From Planctomycetota bacterium (GTDB taxonomy: Bacteria; Planctomycetota; J058; JAJDCQ01): a DNA stretch of 64,000 nucleotides. The stretch is from contig JAJDCQ010000074.1 in the NCBI GenBank assembly GCA_029260755.1, forward strand, positions 1 to 64,000. Reading direction: 5' to 3'. The notes under the pieces were generated by a model. It was not told where the DNA came from and ran no database searches. It saw only the letters and a program-made list of their open reading frames with translations. Position numbers and translations under genes: made by a program. Of the stretch, positions 56,303-64,000 are shown in pieces (the stretch's first letter is position 1; the number at the start of each line of letters is the position of its first letter).

Positions 56303-56463
56303 AATCTCACGCAGAGACGCAGAGACGCAGAGCATCTCCGCAAGAGGCCCCGCCGCAAATCGGTTCGACCCTCCGTCGTGGGGTCGCCAGGCTTCGACCC
56401 GACTCAGTCGAGCGCGCCGCCCAAACAGCGCTGCTCTGCGTCTCTGCGTCTCTGCGTGAGATT
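56303..56463. repeat. Inverted-repeat element C (8-bp unit CAGAGACG)
   Basis: Perfect 32-bp inverted arms at 56303-56334 and 56432-56463, each made of cagagacg units flanked by AATCTCACG; interior about 97 bp. The right side continues GTCGTTCCTGGAA (56465-56477), a sequence repeated after element E. Confidence 0.9.
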
Positions 56464-56525
56464 TGTCGTTCCTGGAATACGCGCGCAGGCGTCGGCAATG
56501 AACTGCGCGCCGGCAACTCGCAACC

Positions 56526-56606
56526 CGCGTAGTCCGCGTAATCCGCGGTTTCTACTGGGTTCAACGCCGAAAGAGACCGAAACCGCGGATTTCGCGGATT
56601 ACTCGG
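56526..56606. repeat. Inverted-repeat element D (9-bp unit CCGCGGATT type)
   Basis: Left arm 56526-56552 (cgcgtagtccgcgtaatccg...) and right arm 56579-56606 are imperfect inverted copies with 9-bp periodicity and a 26-bp interior, the most compact of the set. Confidence 0.8.
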
Positions 56607-56666
56607 ATTGATTCGGGCGTCGCCGAGCCATTGCCGACGCGTCCCGCGTCCTGGTGCTCCGCCGCT

Positions 56667-56804
56667 GTTCCTGGAACACGCGAACGGCATCTCACGCAAA
56701 GGCGCAAAGACGCCAAGGATCGTTGCTCCGATCCGAGATGGTCCGACCTGGCAGAGCCCCTTTGCGCCTTTGCGCCTTTGCGCGAGATTCCGTCGTTCCT
56801 GGAA
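56667..56804. repeat. Inverted-repeat element E (8-bp unit CAAAGGCG) with TTCCTGGAA ends
   Basis: Arms 56689-56718 and 56759-56788 are inverted copies (about 27 of 30 match) with 8-bp periodicity. Both sides carry TTCCTGGAA (56668-56676 and 56796-56804). The right outer flank GTCGTTCCTGGAA is identical to that of element C. Together C, D and E fill the 582-bp gap between convergent genes (56286-56867); a stray CTCTGCGTGAG at about 56818-56828 looks like a fragment of another C-type end. Confidence 0.85.
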
Positions 56805-56867
56805 CGGACCCCTCTTGCTCTGCGTGAGCCATCGATCGGCGAAGCCGATCATCATCACGCCGACCGA

Positions 56868-58586
56868 TCACCGTCCAACCGCGAGCAACTGCTCCAGCAA
56901 CCCCGCCAGCCGGCGCGTCCGCGCGTCCTCGCTCCCCTCGGCCGCCGCGATGAGGCCTCGCGCCGCTGCCACCGTCTCGCCATCGAGGGTCCGGCCGAGC
57001 GCATCCGCGAGGAGCGGTCCGAGGAGCGCCGCGTCGGTCCGGGCGAGCCGCTGGGCGACGACGTGCATCGTCTCCTCCGCGACGGGCTCGACGGGATCGT
57101 CGGTCGCCCGTCGCCCCGCGGGCGTGTAGCCGATCGTGACCCGGAGCAGGCCCGCGGCCGGCTCGGCGTGCAGCTCCTCGGCGGGGACGGCGAGCTCGAT
57201 CAGGCTCACCCGGCGCTCGCCGGCGAAGAGGGTGACCGCCGGGACCGCCGATGCCTCCGACGCCGGCGCCGCTGCCTCGCCGGGCTCGGGGCGCACCGGG
57301 CGCCACGAGGCGGGGTGATCGAGGCGGACCCGGAGCCCGATCGCCACCGGGACGAGCAGCCCGGCGAGGTCGAGCCCGAGGATCCGCTCGAGCGCCGCGG
57401 GCTCCTCGGGCACGACCGCGGCGGCGCCGGCGCCCCGGACGGCGAGGGCGGCGAGCGCTTCGTGGTCCCGGTCGAGGCCGATGCCGACCGCGCTCGTGGC
57501 GACCCCGTCGGCGGCCGCGGCGACGACCGTCGTCGCGACGTCCGCCCCGGGCTCGCGTCGCGTGATCAGGAGCAGCCGCGCCGGGCGGGCGGGGCCGCGC
57601 TCCTCGCGCGCGATCGTCGCCGCCCTCGCGAAGGCCGCCGCGAGCGACTCCCCGTCTCCGCCGACCACCACGACCGCGATGGCGCCCTCGATCCGCGCGG
57701 CGTGCTCGGGGTTCGCCGGGGTGAGCCCGCGGACGGGCACCGTGACCGACTCGCCCGCGACGACGATGGTGAGCCGGTCGCGCGGGCCGAGGGCGGCGGC
57801 GAGCGCGGTGAGGCCGGCCCGCAGGGTCCCCGCGAGCGCGGCGCCGTCGGTCGCCCCCGGCGGCGCGCCGGCATCGACGCAGACGACGACCGCGCGCGGG
57901 ACCGGCGCGGGCAGGAGCGCCTCGACCTGACAGGCGACGACGACGAGCCGCTCGCCCTCGGCGAGCTCGACATCTCCCGCGAGCGCCGCGGGGGCGCGGG
58001 CGACCACGACGGCCGCCCGGACCGCGCCGCGGCCGACGAGCGGCGCGTCGAGGGGGGCCGCGTTCGCGATGTCGGCCGGTCGCGTCTCGCCGCGGGTCGG
58101 CGCCCGGCCGGCCGCGAGGGCTCGCTCGAGGCGCGCCTCGGTCGCCGCGCGATCGCCGGCGCCGCCGGCCAGCCAGAGCGAGCCGAGCATCGGGGCGCCG
58201 TGGGCGCCCTCGGGGCCCGCGTCGTCGCCGACGCCGTCGTCGTCGCCGCCCGCCGCGGCCTCCCTGGCGGCGCCCGCCGCCGCGCCGGGGCCCGGGCCGA
58301 AGAGCGGGGCGCCGGGCGCGGCGATGACCGCGAACGGCGTCGCCGAGGGCGGCGCCTCGGCCGCGCCGAGCGGCGTGGCGTCGAGCGGCGCGGCGTCGCT
58401 CGGGTTTTCGCCCGAGTCGGGGTCGGCCGTCTCCGTCGGGACGTCGGCGCCGGTCGACCCGCCGCCGGCGGTCGCGGGAACCGTCGACGCGGCCGGCGTC
58501 TCTCCGGTCGATGGCCCGGGGCAGCCCGCGAGGGAGACCGTGATCGCGGCGGCGCCGAGGAGCGCGACGGCTCGCGGAGCCGTCAT
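56868..58586 (-). CDS. VWA-like exported lipoprotein
   Basis: 572 residues from ATG 58586, which overlaps the kinase stop (ATGA). Lipobox ITVSLAGC near residue 22, then a Pro/Ala/Gly-rich linker of about 130 residues. A von Willebrand A-type Rossmann region follows: RAVVVCVDAGAPPGAT where the metal motif DxSxS is degenerate, GPRDRLTIVVAGESVTV, AIAVVVVGGDGESLAAAFARAATIA, RLLLITRREPGADV, and ATSAVGIGLDRDHEALAALA. A beta domain and helices end the protein. VWA proteins commonly partner MoxR ATPases, one of which heads this cluster. Confidence 0.78.
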   Translation of the reverse strand: MTAPRAVALLGAAAITVSLAGCPGPSTGETPAASTVPATAGGGSTGADVPTETADPDSGENPSDAAPLDATPLGAAEAPPSATPFAVIAAPGAPLFGPGPGAAAGAAREAAAGGDDDGVGDDAGPEGAHGAPMLGSLWLAGGAGDRAATEARLERALAAGRAPTRGETRPADIANAAPLDAPLVGRGAVRAAVVVARAPAALAGDVELAEGERLVVVACQVEALLPAPVPRAVVVCVDAGAPPGATDGAALAGTLRAGLTALAAALGPRDRLTIVVAGESVTVPVRGLTPANPEHAARIEGAIAVVVVGGDGESLAAAFARAATIAREERGPARPARLLLITRREPGADVATTVVAAAADGVATSAVGIGLDRDHEALAALAVRGAGAAAVVPEEPAALERILGLDLAGLLVPVAIGLRVRLDHPASWRPVRPEPGEAAAPASEASAVPAVTLFAGERRVSLIELAVPAEELHAEPAAGLLRVTIGYTPAGRRATDDPVEPVAEETMHVVAQRLARTDAALLGPLLADALGRTLDGETVAAARGLIAAAEGSEDARTRRLAGLLEQLLAVGR

Positions 58587-61500
58587 CGGTCGTCGGGCAG
58601 CGCTTCGTAGTCGCCGGGGTCGATGCCTTCGAGCGGAACGACGCAGCGGAACCCGGCCGCCTCGGGGCGGTCCGAGCGGTCGCGCGGCTGCCGGAGGGTC
58701 AGGCGGGCGTCGAGCCTCCCCGTCATGAAGCTGCCGCCGCGGAGCGTTCCTCGGTCCGCCTCCTCGGAGATCACGGGATCGGTCGGGATCGTCCCACGGA
58801 TCGCCCGCTCGCCGACCCGTCGGAACGCGTCGGGGTCGAAGCCGTCGCGCACCCACTCGGCGACGTTGCCGAGCATGTCGAGCGCGCCGTAGGGGCTCGC
58901 GCCGAGCGGGAACGAGCCGACCGGCGCCGTCTCGACCCAGCCGTCGCGCTCGTCGGCGCCGACCCGCCGGATGCTCCGGATGTTGACCGCGGGCGGGTCG
59001 AAGACGAGGAGCGGCGCCCGGTCGACGCCCCACGGGTAGAGGCGGCGATCCTCGCCGAGGCCTCGGGCGGCCTTCTCCCACTGTGCGCCCGTCGGCAGCC
59101 GCTTCCCCGCCCAGCGGGCGTAGGCCCGCGCGTCGTACCAGGAGACCGCCCGCACCGGGTGGTTCTCGAGGGCGCGGTCCTGCTTCCACTCGGCCGGAAC
59201 GTGCTCGCCGTTCTGCCCGGCGCATCCCTCGACGCATCCGCGATGGCGCTCGTCGGGCCCCGCCGCGAGGAAGGACGCGTACCGGCCGCGGTCGAGCTCG
59301 TGGACGTCGATGTAGAAGGCCGAGAGCTCGACCCGGTGCGCCGGCCCCTCCACCGGGCTCTTGGGCGAGCCGCGGAGGAACTCGCCGGCGGGGACGAGCA
59401 CCATCTCGGAGCGGTCGGACTTCCAGCGAATCCGGCGCGGCGGCGTGCCGGGAGGGCGGCTCCCGCCCGAGTCGGCGCCGCCGCCGTCGGCGCCCGCGTC
59501 GGTTCCCGCGTCCGTTCCGGCATCGGCGACCGCGGCGCCGCCGTCGCCGGTGGCGTCGGACCCGCCGGCCACATCGGTCGCGGTCGGCGGCGGCTCGGTC
59601 GGCTCGATGCGGCCCGTGGTCAGGCGGAAGTCGCGGTGGTGCTCGCGGTCGAGCGTCGTGTAGCCGAACCGGGAGAGGGGGCTCGGGTCGTGGTCGACCT
59701 GGATCGGGCCGCCGACGGTCGAGGCGAGCCACATCGACGGAAGCTCATCCGCATCGGGGCGCAACGTCGGATCGAGGGGAACCCGGACGCCGGTCACCGC
59801 GACGAGCCAGCCGACCCACTCCGGGGGATCGGGCGGCTCGATCGGGACCCGCTCGGTCGTGCCTCCCGCCGTGCCTCCCGAGGGGCCGTCGGACGTGCCG
59901 GCGCTCGCGCCTCCGCTGGTCGCCGCGCCCGAGCTTGCTCCGCCGGTCCCGGTCCCGCCCGGCCGATCGATCCCGACCGGACCGGCCGGGCCGAGCGGTC
60001 CGCTCGGTCCGTCGTCGTCGTCGTAGGGCCGGTCGCCGGCTCCGCCGGTCGCGCCGCCCGCGTCGGTGCCGCCGCCAACGCCACCGCCGGTGGCGACCGC
60101 GCTCCCGCCATCGCCCGCACCCTCGCCGGCGCCTTCGCCGGAGGTGACGAACCAAGCGACGCCGACGAGGAGCGTCGCGCCGATCAGGCCGATCGCGACG
60201 GCCGCGGCGATCGCGACCAGGGGGCTGATGCCCGAGCCGACCGCGGCGAGCTCGGCGTCCGAGTCGCTGCCTTCGTCGCTCTCGTGGTCGCTGTCGGCGT
60301 CACGCAGCGGCTCCGTCTTCGACGGCCAGCGGACCGCCTCGGCGTCGTCATCGGAGAACGGGGGCGTCCGCCGGGCCGAGATCGAGCGCGAGTCGGCCTG
60401 GGTCTGGGCGAAGTGGTCGACCCCCGACTCGGGCTCGTCCGTCGCGACCGGGAGCTCGTCGCCGCCCGCGTCGCCGAGGTCGGACTGCTCGGGCATCGAG
60501 CCCGCCGGGGCGGGCGTCGTCTCGTCGCCGACGTTCGCGGGAACGCTCCGGGGGGCGGTCGGCATGGGCTGCCGCGAGGTCGGGTCGAACCGCGGGACGC
60601 CAGCCGGCGTCAGCTCGACCGAGGCGAGGACGTCGCTTCCGCTGTCGGTTCCCAGCTCCGGCTCGTCGGGCTCGACGAGGAGCGGGTCGCCCTCGTTCGC
60701 GAGCTGCGCGCCGATCTCGAAGACGCCGTCGGCCGATGCGCGCCGCGCGGGACCGCGGACCGAGGTGACCGTCTCGGCGGGGTCGCCGAGCGGGGCGGGC
60801 ATCGCGTCGGGCGGCGCGGCCGCGGCCGGAGTCAGCGGCGAGGTGTCGCGCGGCCCCGGCCTCGGCGGCGGCGCCCCCTTCTCGGGGTCGAAGATCCGGA
60901 TCGCCATCGAGCCGCTCGTGGCGAAGCCGAGCCGCTCGAAGGCGACGAGCGCCTCGCGGGCGGAGCTGAACCGGTCCTCGCGCTTCTTCGCGCCGAGCCG
61001 GAGGATGATCGTGTCGAGCTCGGGGCTGACGGCCGCGTTGCTCCGGCGGACGCTCGGGAACGGCTTGTTCACCTGCGCCGCGAGGATGTCGCCGAGCACC
61101 GGCGACTCGTACGGGCCGCGGCCCAGCAGCGCGAAGTGGAGGGTGCACGCGAGCGAGTAGAGGTCGGCGCGGCCGTCGAGCTCCTTGCCGAGGCAGCACT
61201 CGGGGGCCATGTAGTTCGGCGTGCCGAGGACGATCCCGACCTGGGTGATCGACCCGCCGCGTTGATCGCGGACGAGCCCGAAGTCGGTCACCTTCACCGA
61301 CCCGTCGGGCAGGAGCATGATGTTGTCGGGCTTCACGTCGCGGTGGATGAAGCCCTGGTCGTGGGCGACCTCGAGGGCGGCGAGGATCGCGACGGCGGCG
61401 CGGCTCACCTCGTCGGGCGGGCGCGGGCCGAGGCGCTTCACGCGCGCGCGGAGCGACTCGCCCTCGAGGTACTGCATGATGATGAACGGCTGCGTCCCCT

Positions 61501-62206
61501 CGATATTGACGTCGTAGACCTGCACGACGTTGGGGTGCTCGAGCCGGCTCGCGGTGCGCGCCTCCCGGAGGAACCGGGTCCGCGCCTCGTCGCTCGTCAG
61601 CGCGGATGGGTCGGGGAGCTTGAGGGCGACGGTCTTGCCGAGGTTGCAGTGGTGGGCGCGGTAGACGGCGCCCATGCTCCCGCGCCCGATCAGTCCCTGG
61701 ATGATGCACGGGCCGATCCGGCCGCCGAGGGAGAGCCCGTCGAAGCTGCCGCTCGGCGGGGCGTCGACCGTCGAGCCGTCCCCAGCGTCGTAACCGGCCA
61801 GCTCGGCCTCGGGGTCGCCGGCGGGCTGGTCCGAGGGCAGCTCATCCGAAGGCAACTCATCCGAGGACGGGGAGGCGAGCTCCTCCCGTACCGTCGGCGC
61901 CCGCTCCTCCGACGATCGGGGGCGGCGCGGGCCGACCTGGGTCGGCACGTCGTCCTCGGGGGCCCGGAACCGTCCGACCTCGGTCGGGGCGGCGTTGAGG
62001 GAGGCGCCCGGGGCGGGAGCCGGGGCGGGCATGCTCGGGCGCCAGGGCGCGGACTTGAACGGCCGTGTCGGCTCGTCCGAGGGAGGCGGACCGAACGGGT
62101 CGGGCACCGTCGGGCCGGACCGCGCGGGCTTCCGCGGGGCGGGCTTCGCCGGGGAAGCCGATCGGCGCGAGGCCTTGGCCTCTTTGGGTTTTCGGCGTTT
62201 GCTCAT
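58583..62206 (-). CDS. Ser/Thr kinase fused to a formylglycine-generating-enzyme-like domain
   Basis: 1207 residues from ATG 62206. A Lys/Arg-rich start and disordered linker precede a Hanks kinase (about 170-430): GRGSMGAVYRAH, VALKLP, IHRDVKPDN, VTDFGLV and GTPNYMAPE. After an acidic region comes one membrane helix (LVAIAAAVAIGLIGATLLVGVAWFV) and a Gly/Ser/Thr linker. An FGE-sulfatase (PF03781) domain follows: MVLVPAGEFLRGSPKSP, FYIDVHELDRGRYASFL, HPVRAVSWYDARAYARWAGKRLPTGAQWEKAARG, YGALDMLGNVAEWVRDGF, LRGGSFMTGR. Cysteine placement for oxidase activity is not clear, so it may be a binding version. ATG 62221 lies inside the -10 box. Confidence 0.88.
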   Translation of the reverse strand: MSKRRKPKEAKASRRSASPAKPAPRKPARSGPTVPDPFGPPPSDEPTRPFKSAPWRPSMPAPAPAPGASLNAAPTEVGRFRAPEDDVPTQVGPRRPRSSEERAPTVREELASPSSDELPSDELPSDQPAGDPEAELAGYDAGDGSTVDAPPSGSFDGLSLGGRIGPCIIQGLIGRGSMGAVYRAHHCNLGKTVALKLPDPSALTSDEARTRFLREARTASRLEHPNVVQVYDVNIEGTQPFIIMQYLEGESLRARVKRLGPRPPDEVSRAAVAILAALEVAHDQGFIHRDVKPDNIMLLPDGSVKVTDFGLVRDQRGGSITQVGIVLGTPNYMAPECCLGKELDGRADLYSLACTLHFALLGRGPYESPVLGDILAAQVNKPFPSVRRSNAAVSPELDTIILRLGAKKREDRFSSAREALVAFERLGFATSGSMAIRIFDPEKGAPPPRPGPRDTSPLTPAAAAPPDAMPAPLGDPAETVTSVRGPARRASADGVFEIGAQLANEGDPLLVEPDEPELGTDSGSDVLASVELTPAGVPRFDPTSRQPMPTAPRSVPANVGDETTPAPAGSMPEQSDLGDAGGDELPVATDEPESGVDHFAQTQADSRSISARRTPPFSDDDAEAVRWPSKTEPLRDADSDHESDEGSDSDAELAAVGSGISPLVAIAAAVAIGLIGATLLVGVAWFVTSGEGAGEGAGDGGSAVATGGGVGGGTDAGGATGGAGDRPYDDDDGPSGPLGPAGPVGIDRPGGTGTGGASSGAATSGGASAGTSDGPSGGTAGGTTERVPIEPPDPPEWVGWLVAVTGVRVPLDPTLRPDADELPSMWLASTVGGPIQVDHDPSPLSRFGYTTLDREHHRDFRLTTGRIEPTEPPPTATDVAGGSDATGDGGAAVADAGTDAGTDAGADGGGADSGGSRPPGTPPRRIRWKSDRSEMVLVPAGEFLRGSPKSPVEGPAHRVELSAFYIDVHELDRGRYASFLAAGPDERHRGCVEGCAGQNGEHVPAEWKQDRALENHPVRAVSWYDARAYARWAGKRLPTGAQWEKAARGLGEDRRLYPWGVDRAPLLVFDPPAVNIRSIRRVGADERDGWVETAPVGSFPLGASPYGALDMLGNVAEWVRDGFDPDAFRRVGERAIRGTIPTDPVISEEADRGTLRGGSFMTGRLDARLTLRQPRDRSDRPEAAGFRCVVPLEGIDPGDYEALPDDR

Positions 62207-62219
62207 CGGGCGATTGGCC

Positions 62220-62248
62220 ATCGTAGCGGCGTGCGTCATCGTCCGCAA
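62220..62248 (-). promoter_or_regulatory. Promoter of the kinase-FGE gene
   Basis: Minus-strand TTGCGG (62248-62243), 17-bp spacer, TACGAT (62225-62220). Start near 62212, only a few bases before ATG 62206, which decides the start codon. Confidence 0.5.
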
Positions 62249-62284
62249 CCCGCCCCGCACGGGGCCGCGCGCGACTCGATCGGC

Positions 62285-62905
62285 TCACTCGGCGAAGGCG
62301 TCCACCGTCTCGATCAGCGTCCGGATGATCCGGGCGGTCGCCCCCCAGACGACGTCCGAGCCGACGTCGAAGAACGGGACGGCCACCTGCTCGCCCTCGA
62401 CCTCGTAGAGCTTCTCCCGCTCGTTCGCCGGGTCGGTGAACGCGGAGAGCGGCATCGGGATGATCCGCTCGACCTCGCCCGGGTTGGGGCGGAGCGGCGC
62501 GTCGGCGGCGATCACCGCGATCACCGGCGTGATCACGAAGCTGCTGCCGACGGTGGGGATCCGGTCGAGCGCGCCGACGATCTGCACCGCGTCGGGGTCG
62601 AGCCCGATCTCCTCGTGCGCCTCGCGGAGGGCCGCCGCCCGCGGTCCCGCGTCGCCGGGGTCGATCTTGCCGCCGGGGAAGGAGATCTGACCCTTGTGAT
62701 GGGACAGGTCCCGCGAACGCTCGGTCAGCAGGAGCGAGGGACCTCGCCCCGTCGGGTCGGGCACGAAGCCCACGAGGACGGCCGCCTCGACCAGGCCGTC
62801 CCGGCCGAGCCAGCGGCTCCAGGGGTTCGCCGGGCGGCGGTCGGGCGGGAGGGCGGCGAGGCGGTCGAGGGCGGTCCGGATCCGGGCGAGCGGGTCGCCC
62901 GTCAC
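62285..62905 (-). CDS. CoA-pyrophosphatase-type Nudix hydrolase
   Basis: 206 residues from GTG 62905, which overlaps the MoxR stop by 4 bp. The block LLTERSRDLSHHKGQISFPGGKID then the Nudix box GG...RAAALREAHEEIGLD is typical of the NudL/UPF0035 subgroup that cleaves coenzyme A to phosphopantetheine and 3',5'-ADP. The rest (GALDRIPTVGSSFVITPVIAVIA ... NPGEVERIIPMPL) agrees in length and order. A housekeeping role is likely; its coupling to moxR may be incidental. Confidence 0.9.
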   Translation of the reverse strand: MTGDPLARIRTALDRLAALPPDRRPANPWSRWLGRDGLVEAAVLVGFVPDPTGRGPSLLLTERSRDLSHHKGQISFPGGKIDPGDAGPRAAALREAHEEIGLDPDAVQIVGALDRIPTVGSSFVITPVIAVIAADAPLRPNPGEVERIIPMPLSAFTDPANEREKLYEVEGEQVAVPFFDVGSDVVWGATARIIRTLIETVDAFAE

Positions 62906-63936
62906 GAGTCGCGGCCGACCGGGACCGGGATCTGGGCCACGATCTGGTCGACGACGCGGGCGGCGGTGACGCCGGTCAGGCGCGACTTCGGCCGGATGAT
63001 GATCCGGTGCTCGAGGGCCGCGTGGGCGACCGTCTGGACGTGCTGCGGCGTGCAGAAGCGCTCGCCGGCGAGGACGGCCGCCGCCTGGGCCGTCCGCAGC
63101 AGGACGAGCGAGGCGCGCGGGCTCGCGCCGAGGAGGACGTCGCCGTGCTCGCGGGTCGCCTCGATCAGCGCGATGACGTAGCGGCGGAGGTCGTCGTCGA
63201 CGTGGACGCTCCGGACGCTCGCCTGGGCCGCGACGAGGTCGGCGCCGGACGCGACCGGCTCGACCTCGTCGATCGCCTGCCGGTGCTGCTGCTCGGCGAG
63301 GATCCGGATCGCGTCGTCGGAGGCGGGGTAGCCGATCTCGATGCAGAGGGCGAACCGGTCGAGCTGCGCCTCCGGCAGCGGGAACGTCCCCTGCTGCTCG
63401 ATCGAGTTCTCGGTGCCGACGACGAAGAACGGCGCCTCGATCCGATGGGTCGTCCCATCGACGGTGACCTGGCGCTCCTCCATGCACTCGAGGAGGGCCG
63501 ACTGGGTCCGCGGCGTCGCGCGGTTGATCTCGTCGGCGAGGAGGATGTTCGTCAGGACCGGGCCGGGTCGGAACTCGAAGGTGACGGCGCGCGGGTCGAA
63601 GACGTTGCAGCCGGTCACGTCGGCGGGGAGGAGGTCGGGCGTGAACTGGATCCGCCGGAAGGTGACCGACAGGCTCTTGGCGAGGGCGCGGGCGAGGAGC
63701 GTCTTGCCGACGCCGGGGACGTCCTCGATGAGGAGGTGGCCGTCGGCGAGGAGCGCGGTCAGGGCGAGGCGGACCGCGTCGGGCTTGCCGACGAGCACCC
63801 GATTCGCGTTCTCCTCGAGGGCGCGGGCGAGGCGGAACGTCGCCTCCCAGTCGGCATCGGAGGCGCCCGCGGCCGGCTCGACGCGGGCGGGATCGGCGGC
63901 GGCGGCCGGGCTCTCGGAGGCGACGTCCTCGGGCAT
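62902..63936 (-). CDS. MoxR-family AAA+ ATPase
   Basis: 344 residues from ATG 63936 (a longer frame opens at 63972, but promoter position favours 63936). An Ala/Glu-rich start precedes the AAA+ core: Walker A EDVPGVGKTLLA, FTPDLLPADVTGCNVFD, Walker B NILLADEINRATPRTQSALLECMEE, sensor 1 FFVVGTENSIEQQGTFPLPEAQLDRFAL, and the lid LGASPRASLVLLRTAQAAAVL. MoxR ATPases remodel partner complexes and usually work with VWA proteins; here a VWA-like lipoprotein lies three genes downstream. Confidence 0.93.
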   Translation of the reverse strand: MPEDVASESPAAAADPARVEPAAGASDADWEATFRLARALEENANRVLVGKPDAVRLALTALLADGHLLIEDVPGVGKTLLARALAKSLSVTFRRIQFTPDLLPADVTGCNVFDPRAVTFEFRPGPVLTNILLADEINRATPRTQSALLECMEERQVTVDGTTHRIEAPFFVVGTENSIEQQGTFPLPEAQLDRFALCIEIGYPASDDAIRILAEQQHRQAIDEVEPVASGADLVAAQASVRSVHVDDDLRRYVIALIEATREHGDVLLGASPRASLVLLRTAQAAAVLAGERFCTPQHVQTVAHAALEHRIIIRPKSRLTGVTAARVVDQIVAQIPVPVGRDS

Positions 63937-63943
63937 GGGAGAG

Positions 63944-63972
63944 AGCGTAGCAAGGGCCCCGGCCCGGATCAA
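63944..63972 (-). promoter_or_regulatory. Promoter of the moxR cluster
   Basis: Minus-strand TTGATC (63972-63967), 17-bp spacer, TACGCT (63949-63944). The -10 ends 7 bases before ATG 63936, so the transcript is expected to be leaderless; no ribosome site is present. Confidence 0.55.
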
Positions 63973-64000
63973 CGCGTCCCGCGCGCCCCCGAACGGCGAA

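Noticed and set aside
58583-62206. ATG 62221 or GTG 62260 as kinase-FGE start
   Set aside because: Both fall in or upstream of the -10 box of a well-spaced promoter and lack ribosome sites.

Overview
The window is about 70% GC DNA packed with genes. It most resembles a high-GC member of the Planctomycetota or a neighbouring phylum. The pointers are four Hanks-type Ser/Thr kinases, two of them fused to TPR or formylglycine-generating-enzyme domains. Others are HEAT-repeat proteins, a secreted FG-GAP/UnbV protein, TPR-rich secreted proteins, and an ECF sigma/anti-sigma pair. Taxonomy is inferred from gene content only; there is no rRNA here. Several promoters of the TTGACN/TATAAT type can be seen, some placed so close to the start codon that the mRNA would be leaderless.

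Layout. 1-11.5 kb (minus): an MFS-spermidine-synthase fusion, an Fn3-like secreted protein, a kinase-TPR protein, a HEAT protein, a metallophosphoesterase, a carboxypeptidase-regulatory-like protein and a cut-off TPR protein. 11.8-15.0 kb (plus): a two-gene winged-helix + AAA ATPase operon of unknown function. 15-20.3 kb (minus): M50-like protease, DUF1499 protein, then the conserved translation/UMP block rpsB-tsf-pyrH-frr. 20.6-28.2 kb: kinase, hotdog thioesterase, TPR protein, ECF sigma/anti-sigma, mobA and small membrane proteins. 28.4-35.6 kb: metG, a sensor plus hybrid histidine kinase, a kinase, and a DFR-like reductase. 35.6-39.1 kb: a slightly lower-GC accessory patch lying downstream of a tRNA-Cys gene, with a ComEC-type metallo-beta-lactamase hydrolase and two unrecognised partners. 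39.4-46.8 kb (plus): three exported proteins, namely a HEAT protein interrupted by an in-frame amber codon, an FG-GAP/UnbV protein, and a very unusual tandem tyrosinase-like protein with PrcB-like and P-domains. 47.2-55 kb: zinc-ribbon protein, hisS, thioredoxin-like protein, a large membrane protein and ComEC. 55.1-64 kb: an unrecognised protein, then a MoxR / Nudix / kinase-FGE / VWA-like lipoprotein cluster.

The most distinctive non-coding feature is a set of five inverted-repeat-bounded short-tandem-repeat elements (units of 8 or 9 bp, a different word in each). One lies at 15.82-16.01 kb, one at 46.95-47.17 kb, and three are packed into the 580-bp gap at 56.29-56.87 kb. The best candidates for an undescribed system are the winged-helix/ATPase pair, the tRNA-adjacent metallo-beta-lactamase operon, the double-tyrosinase protein, and these repeat elements.
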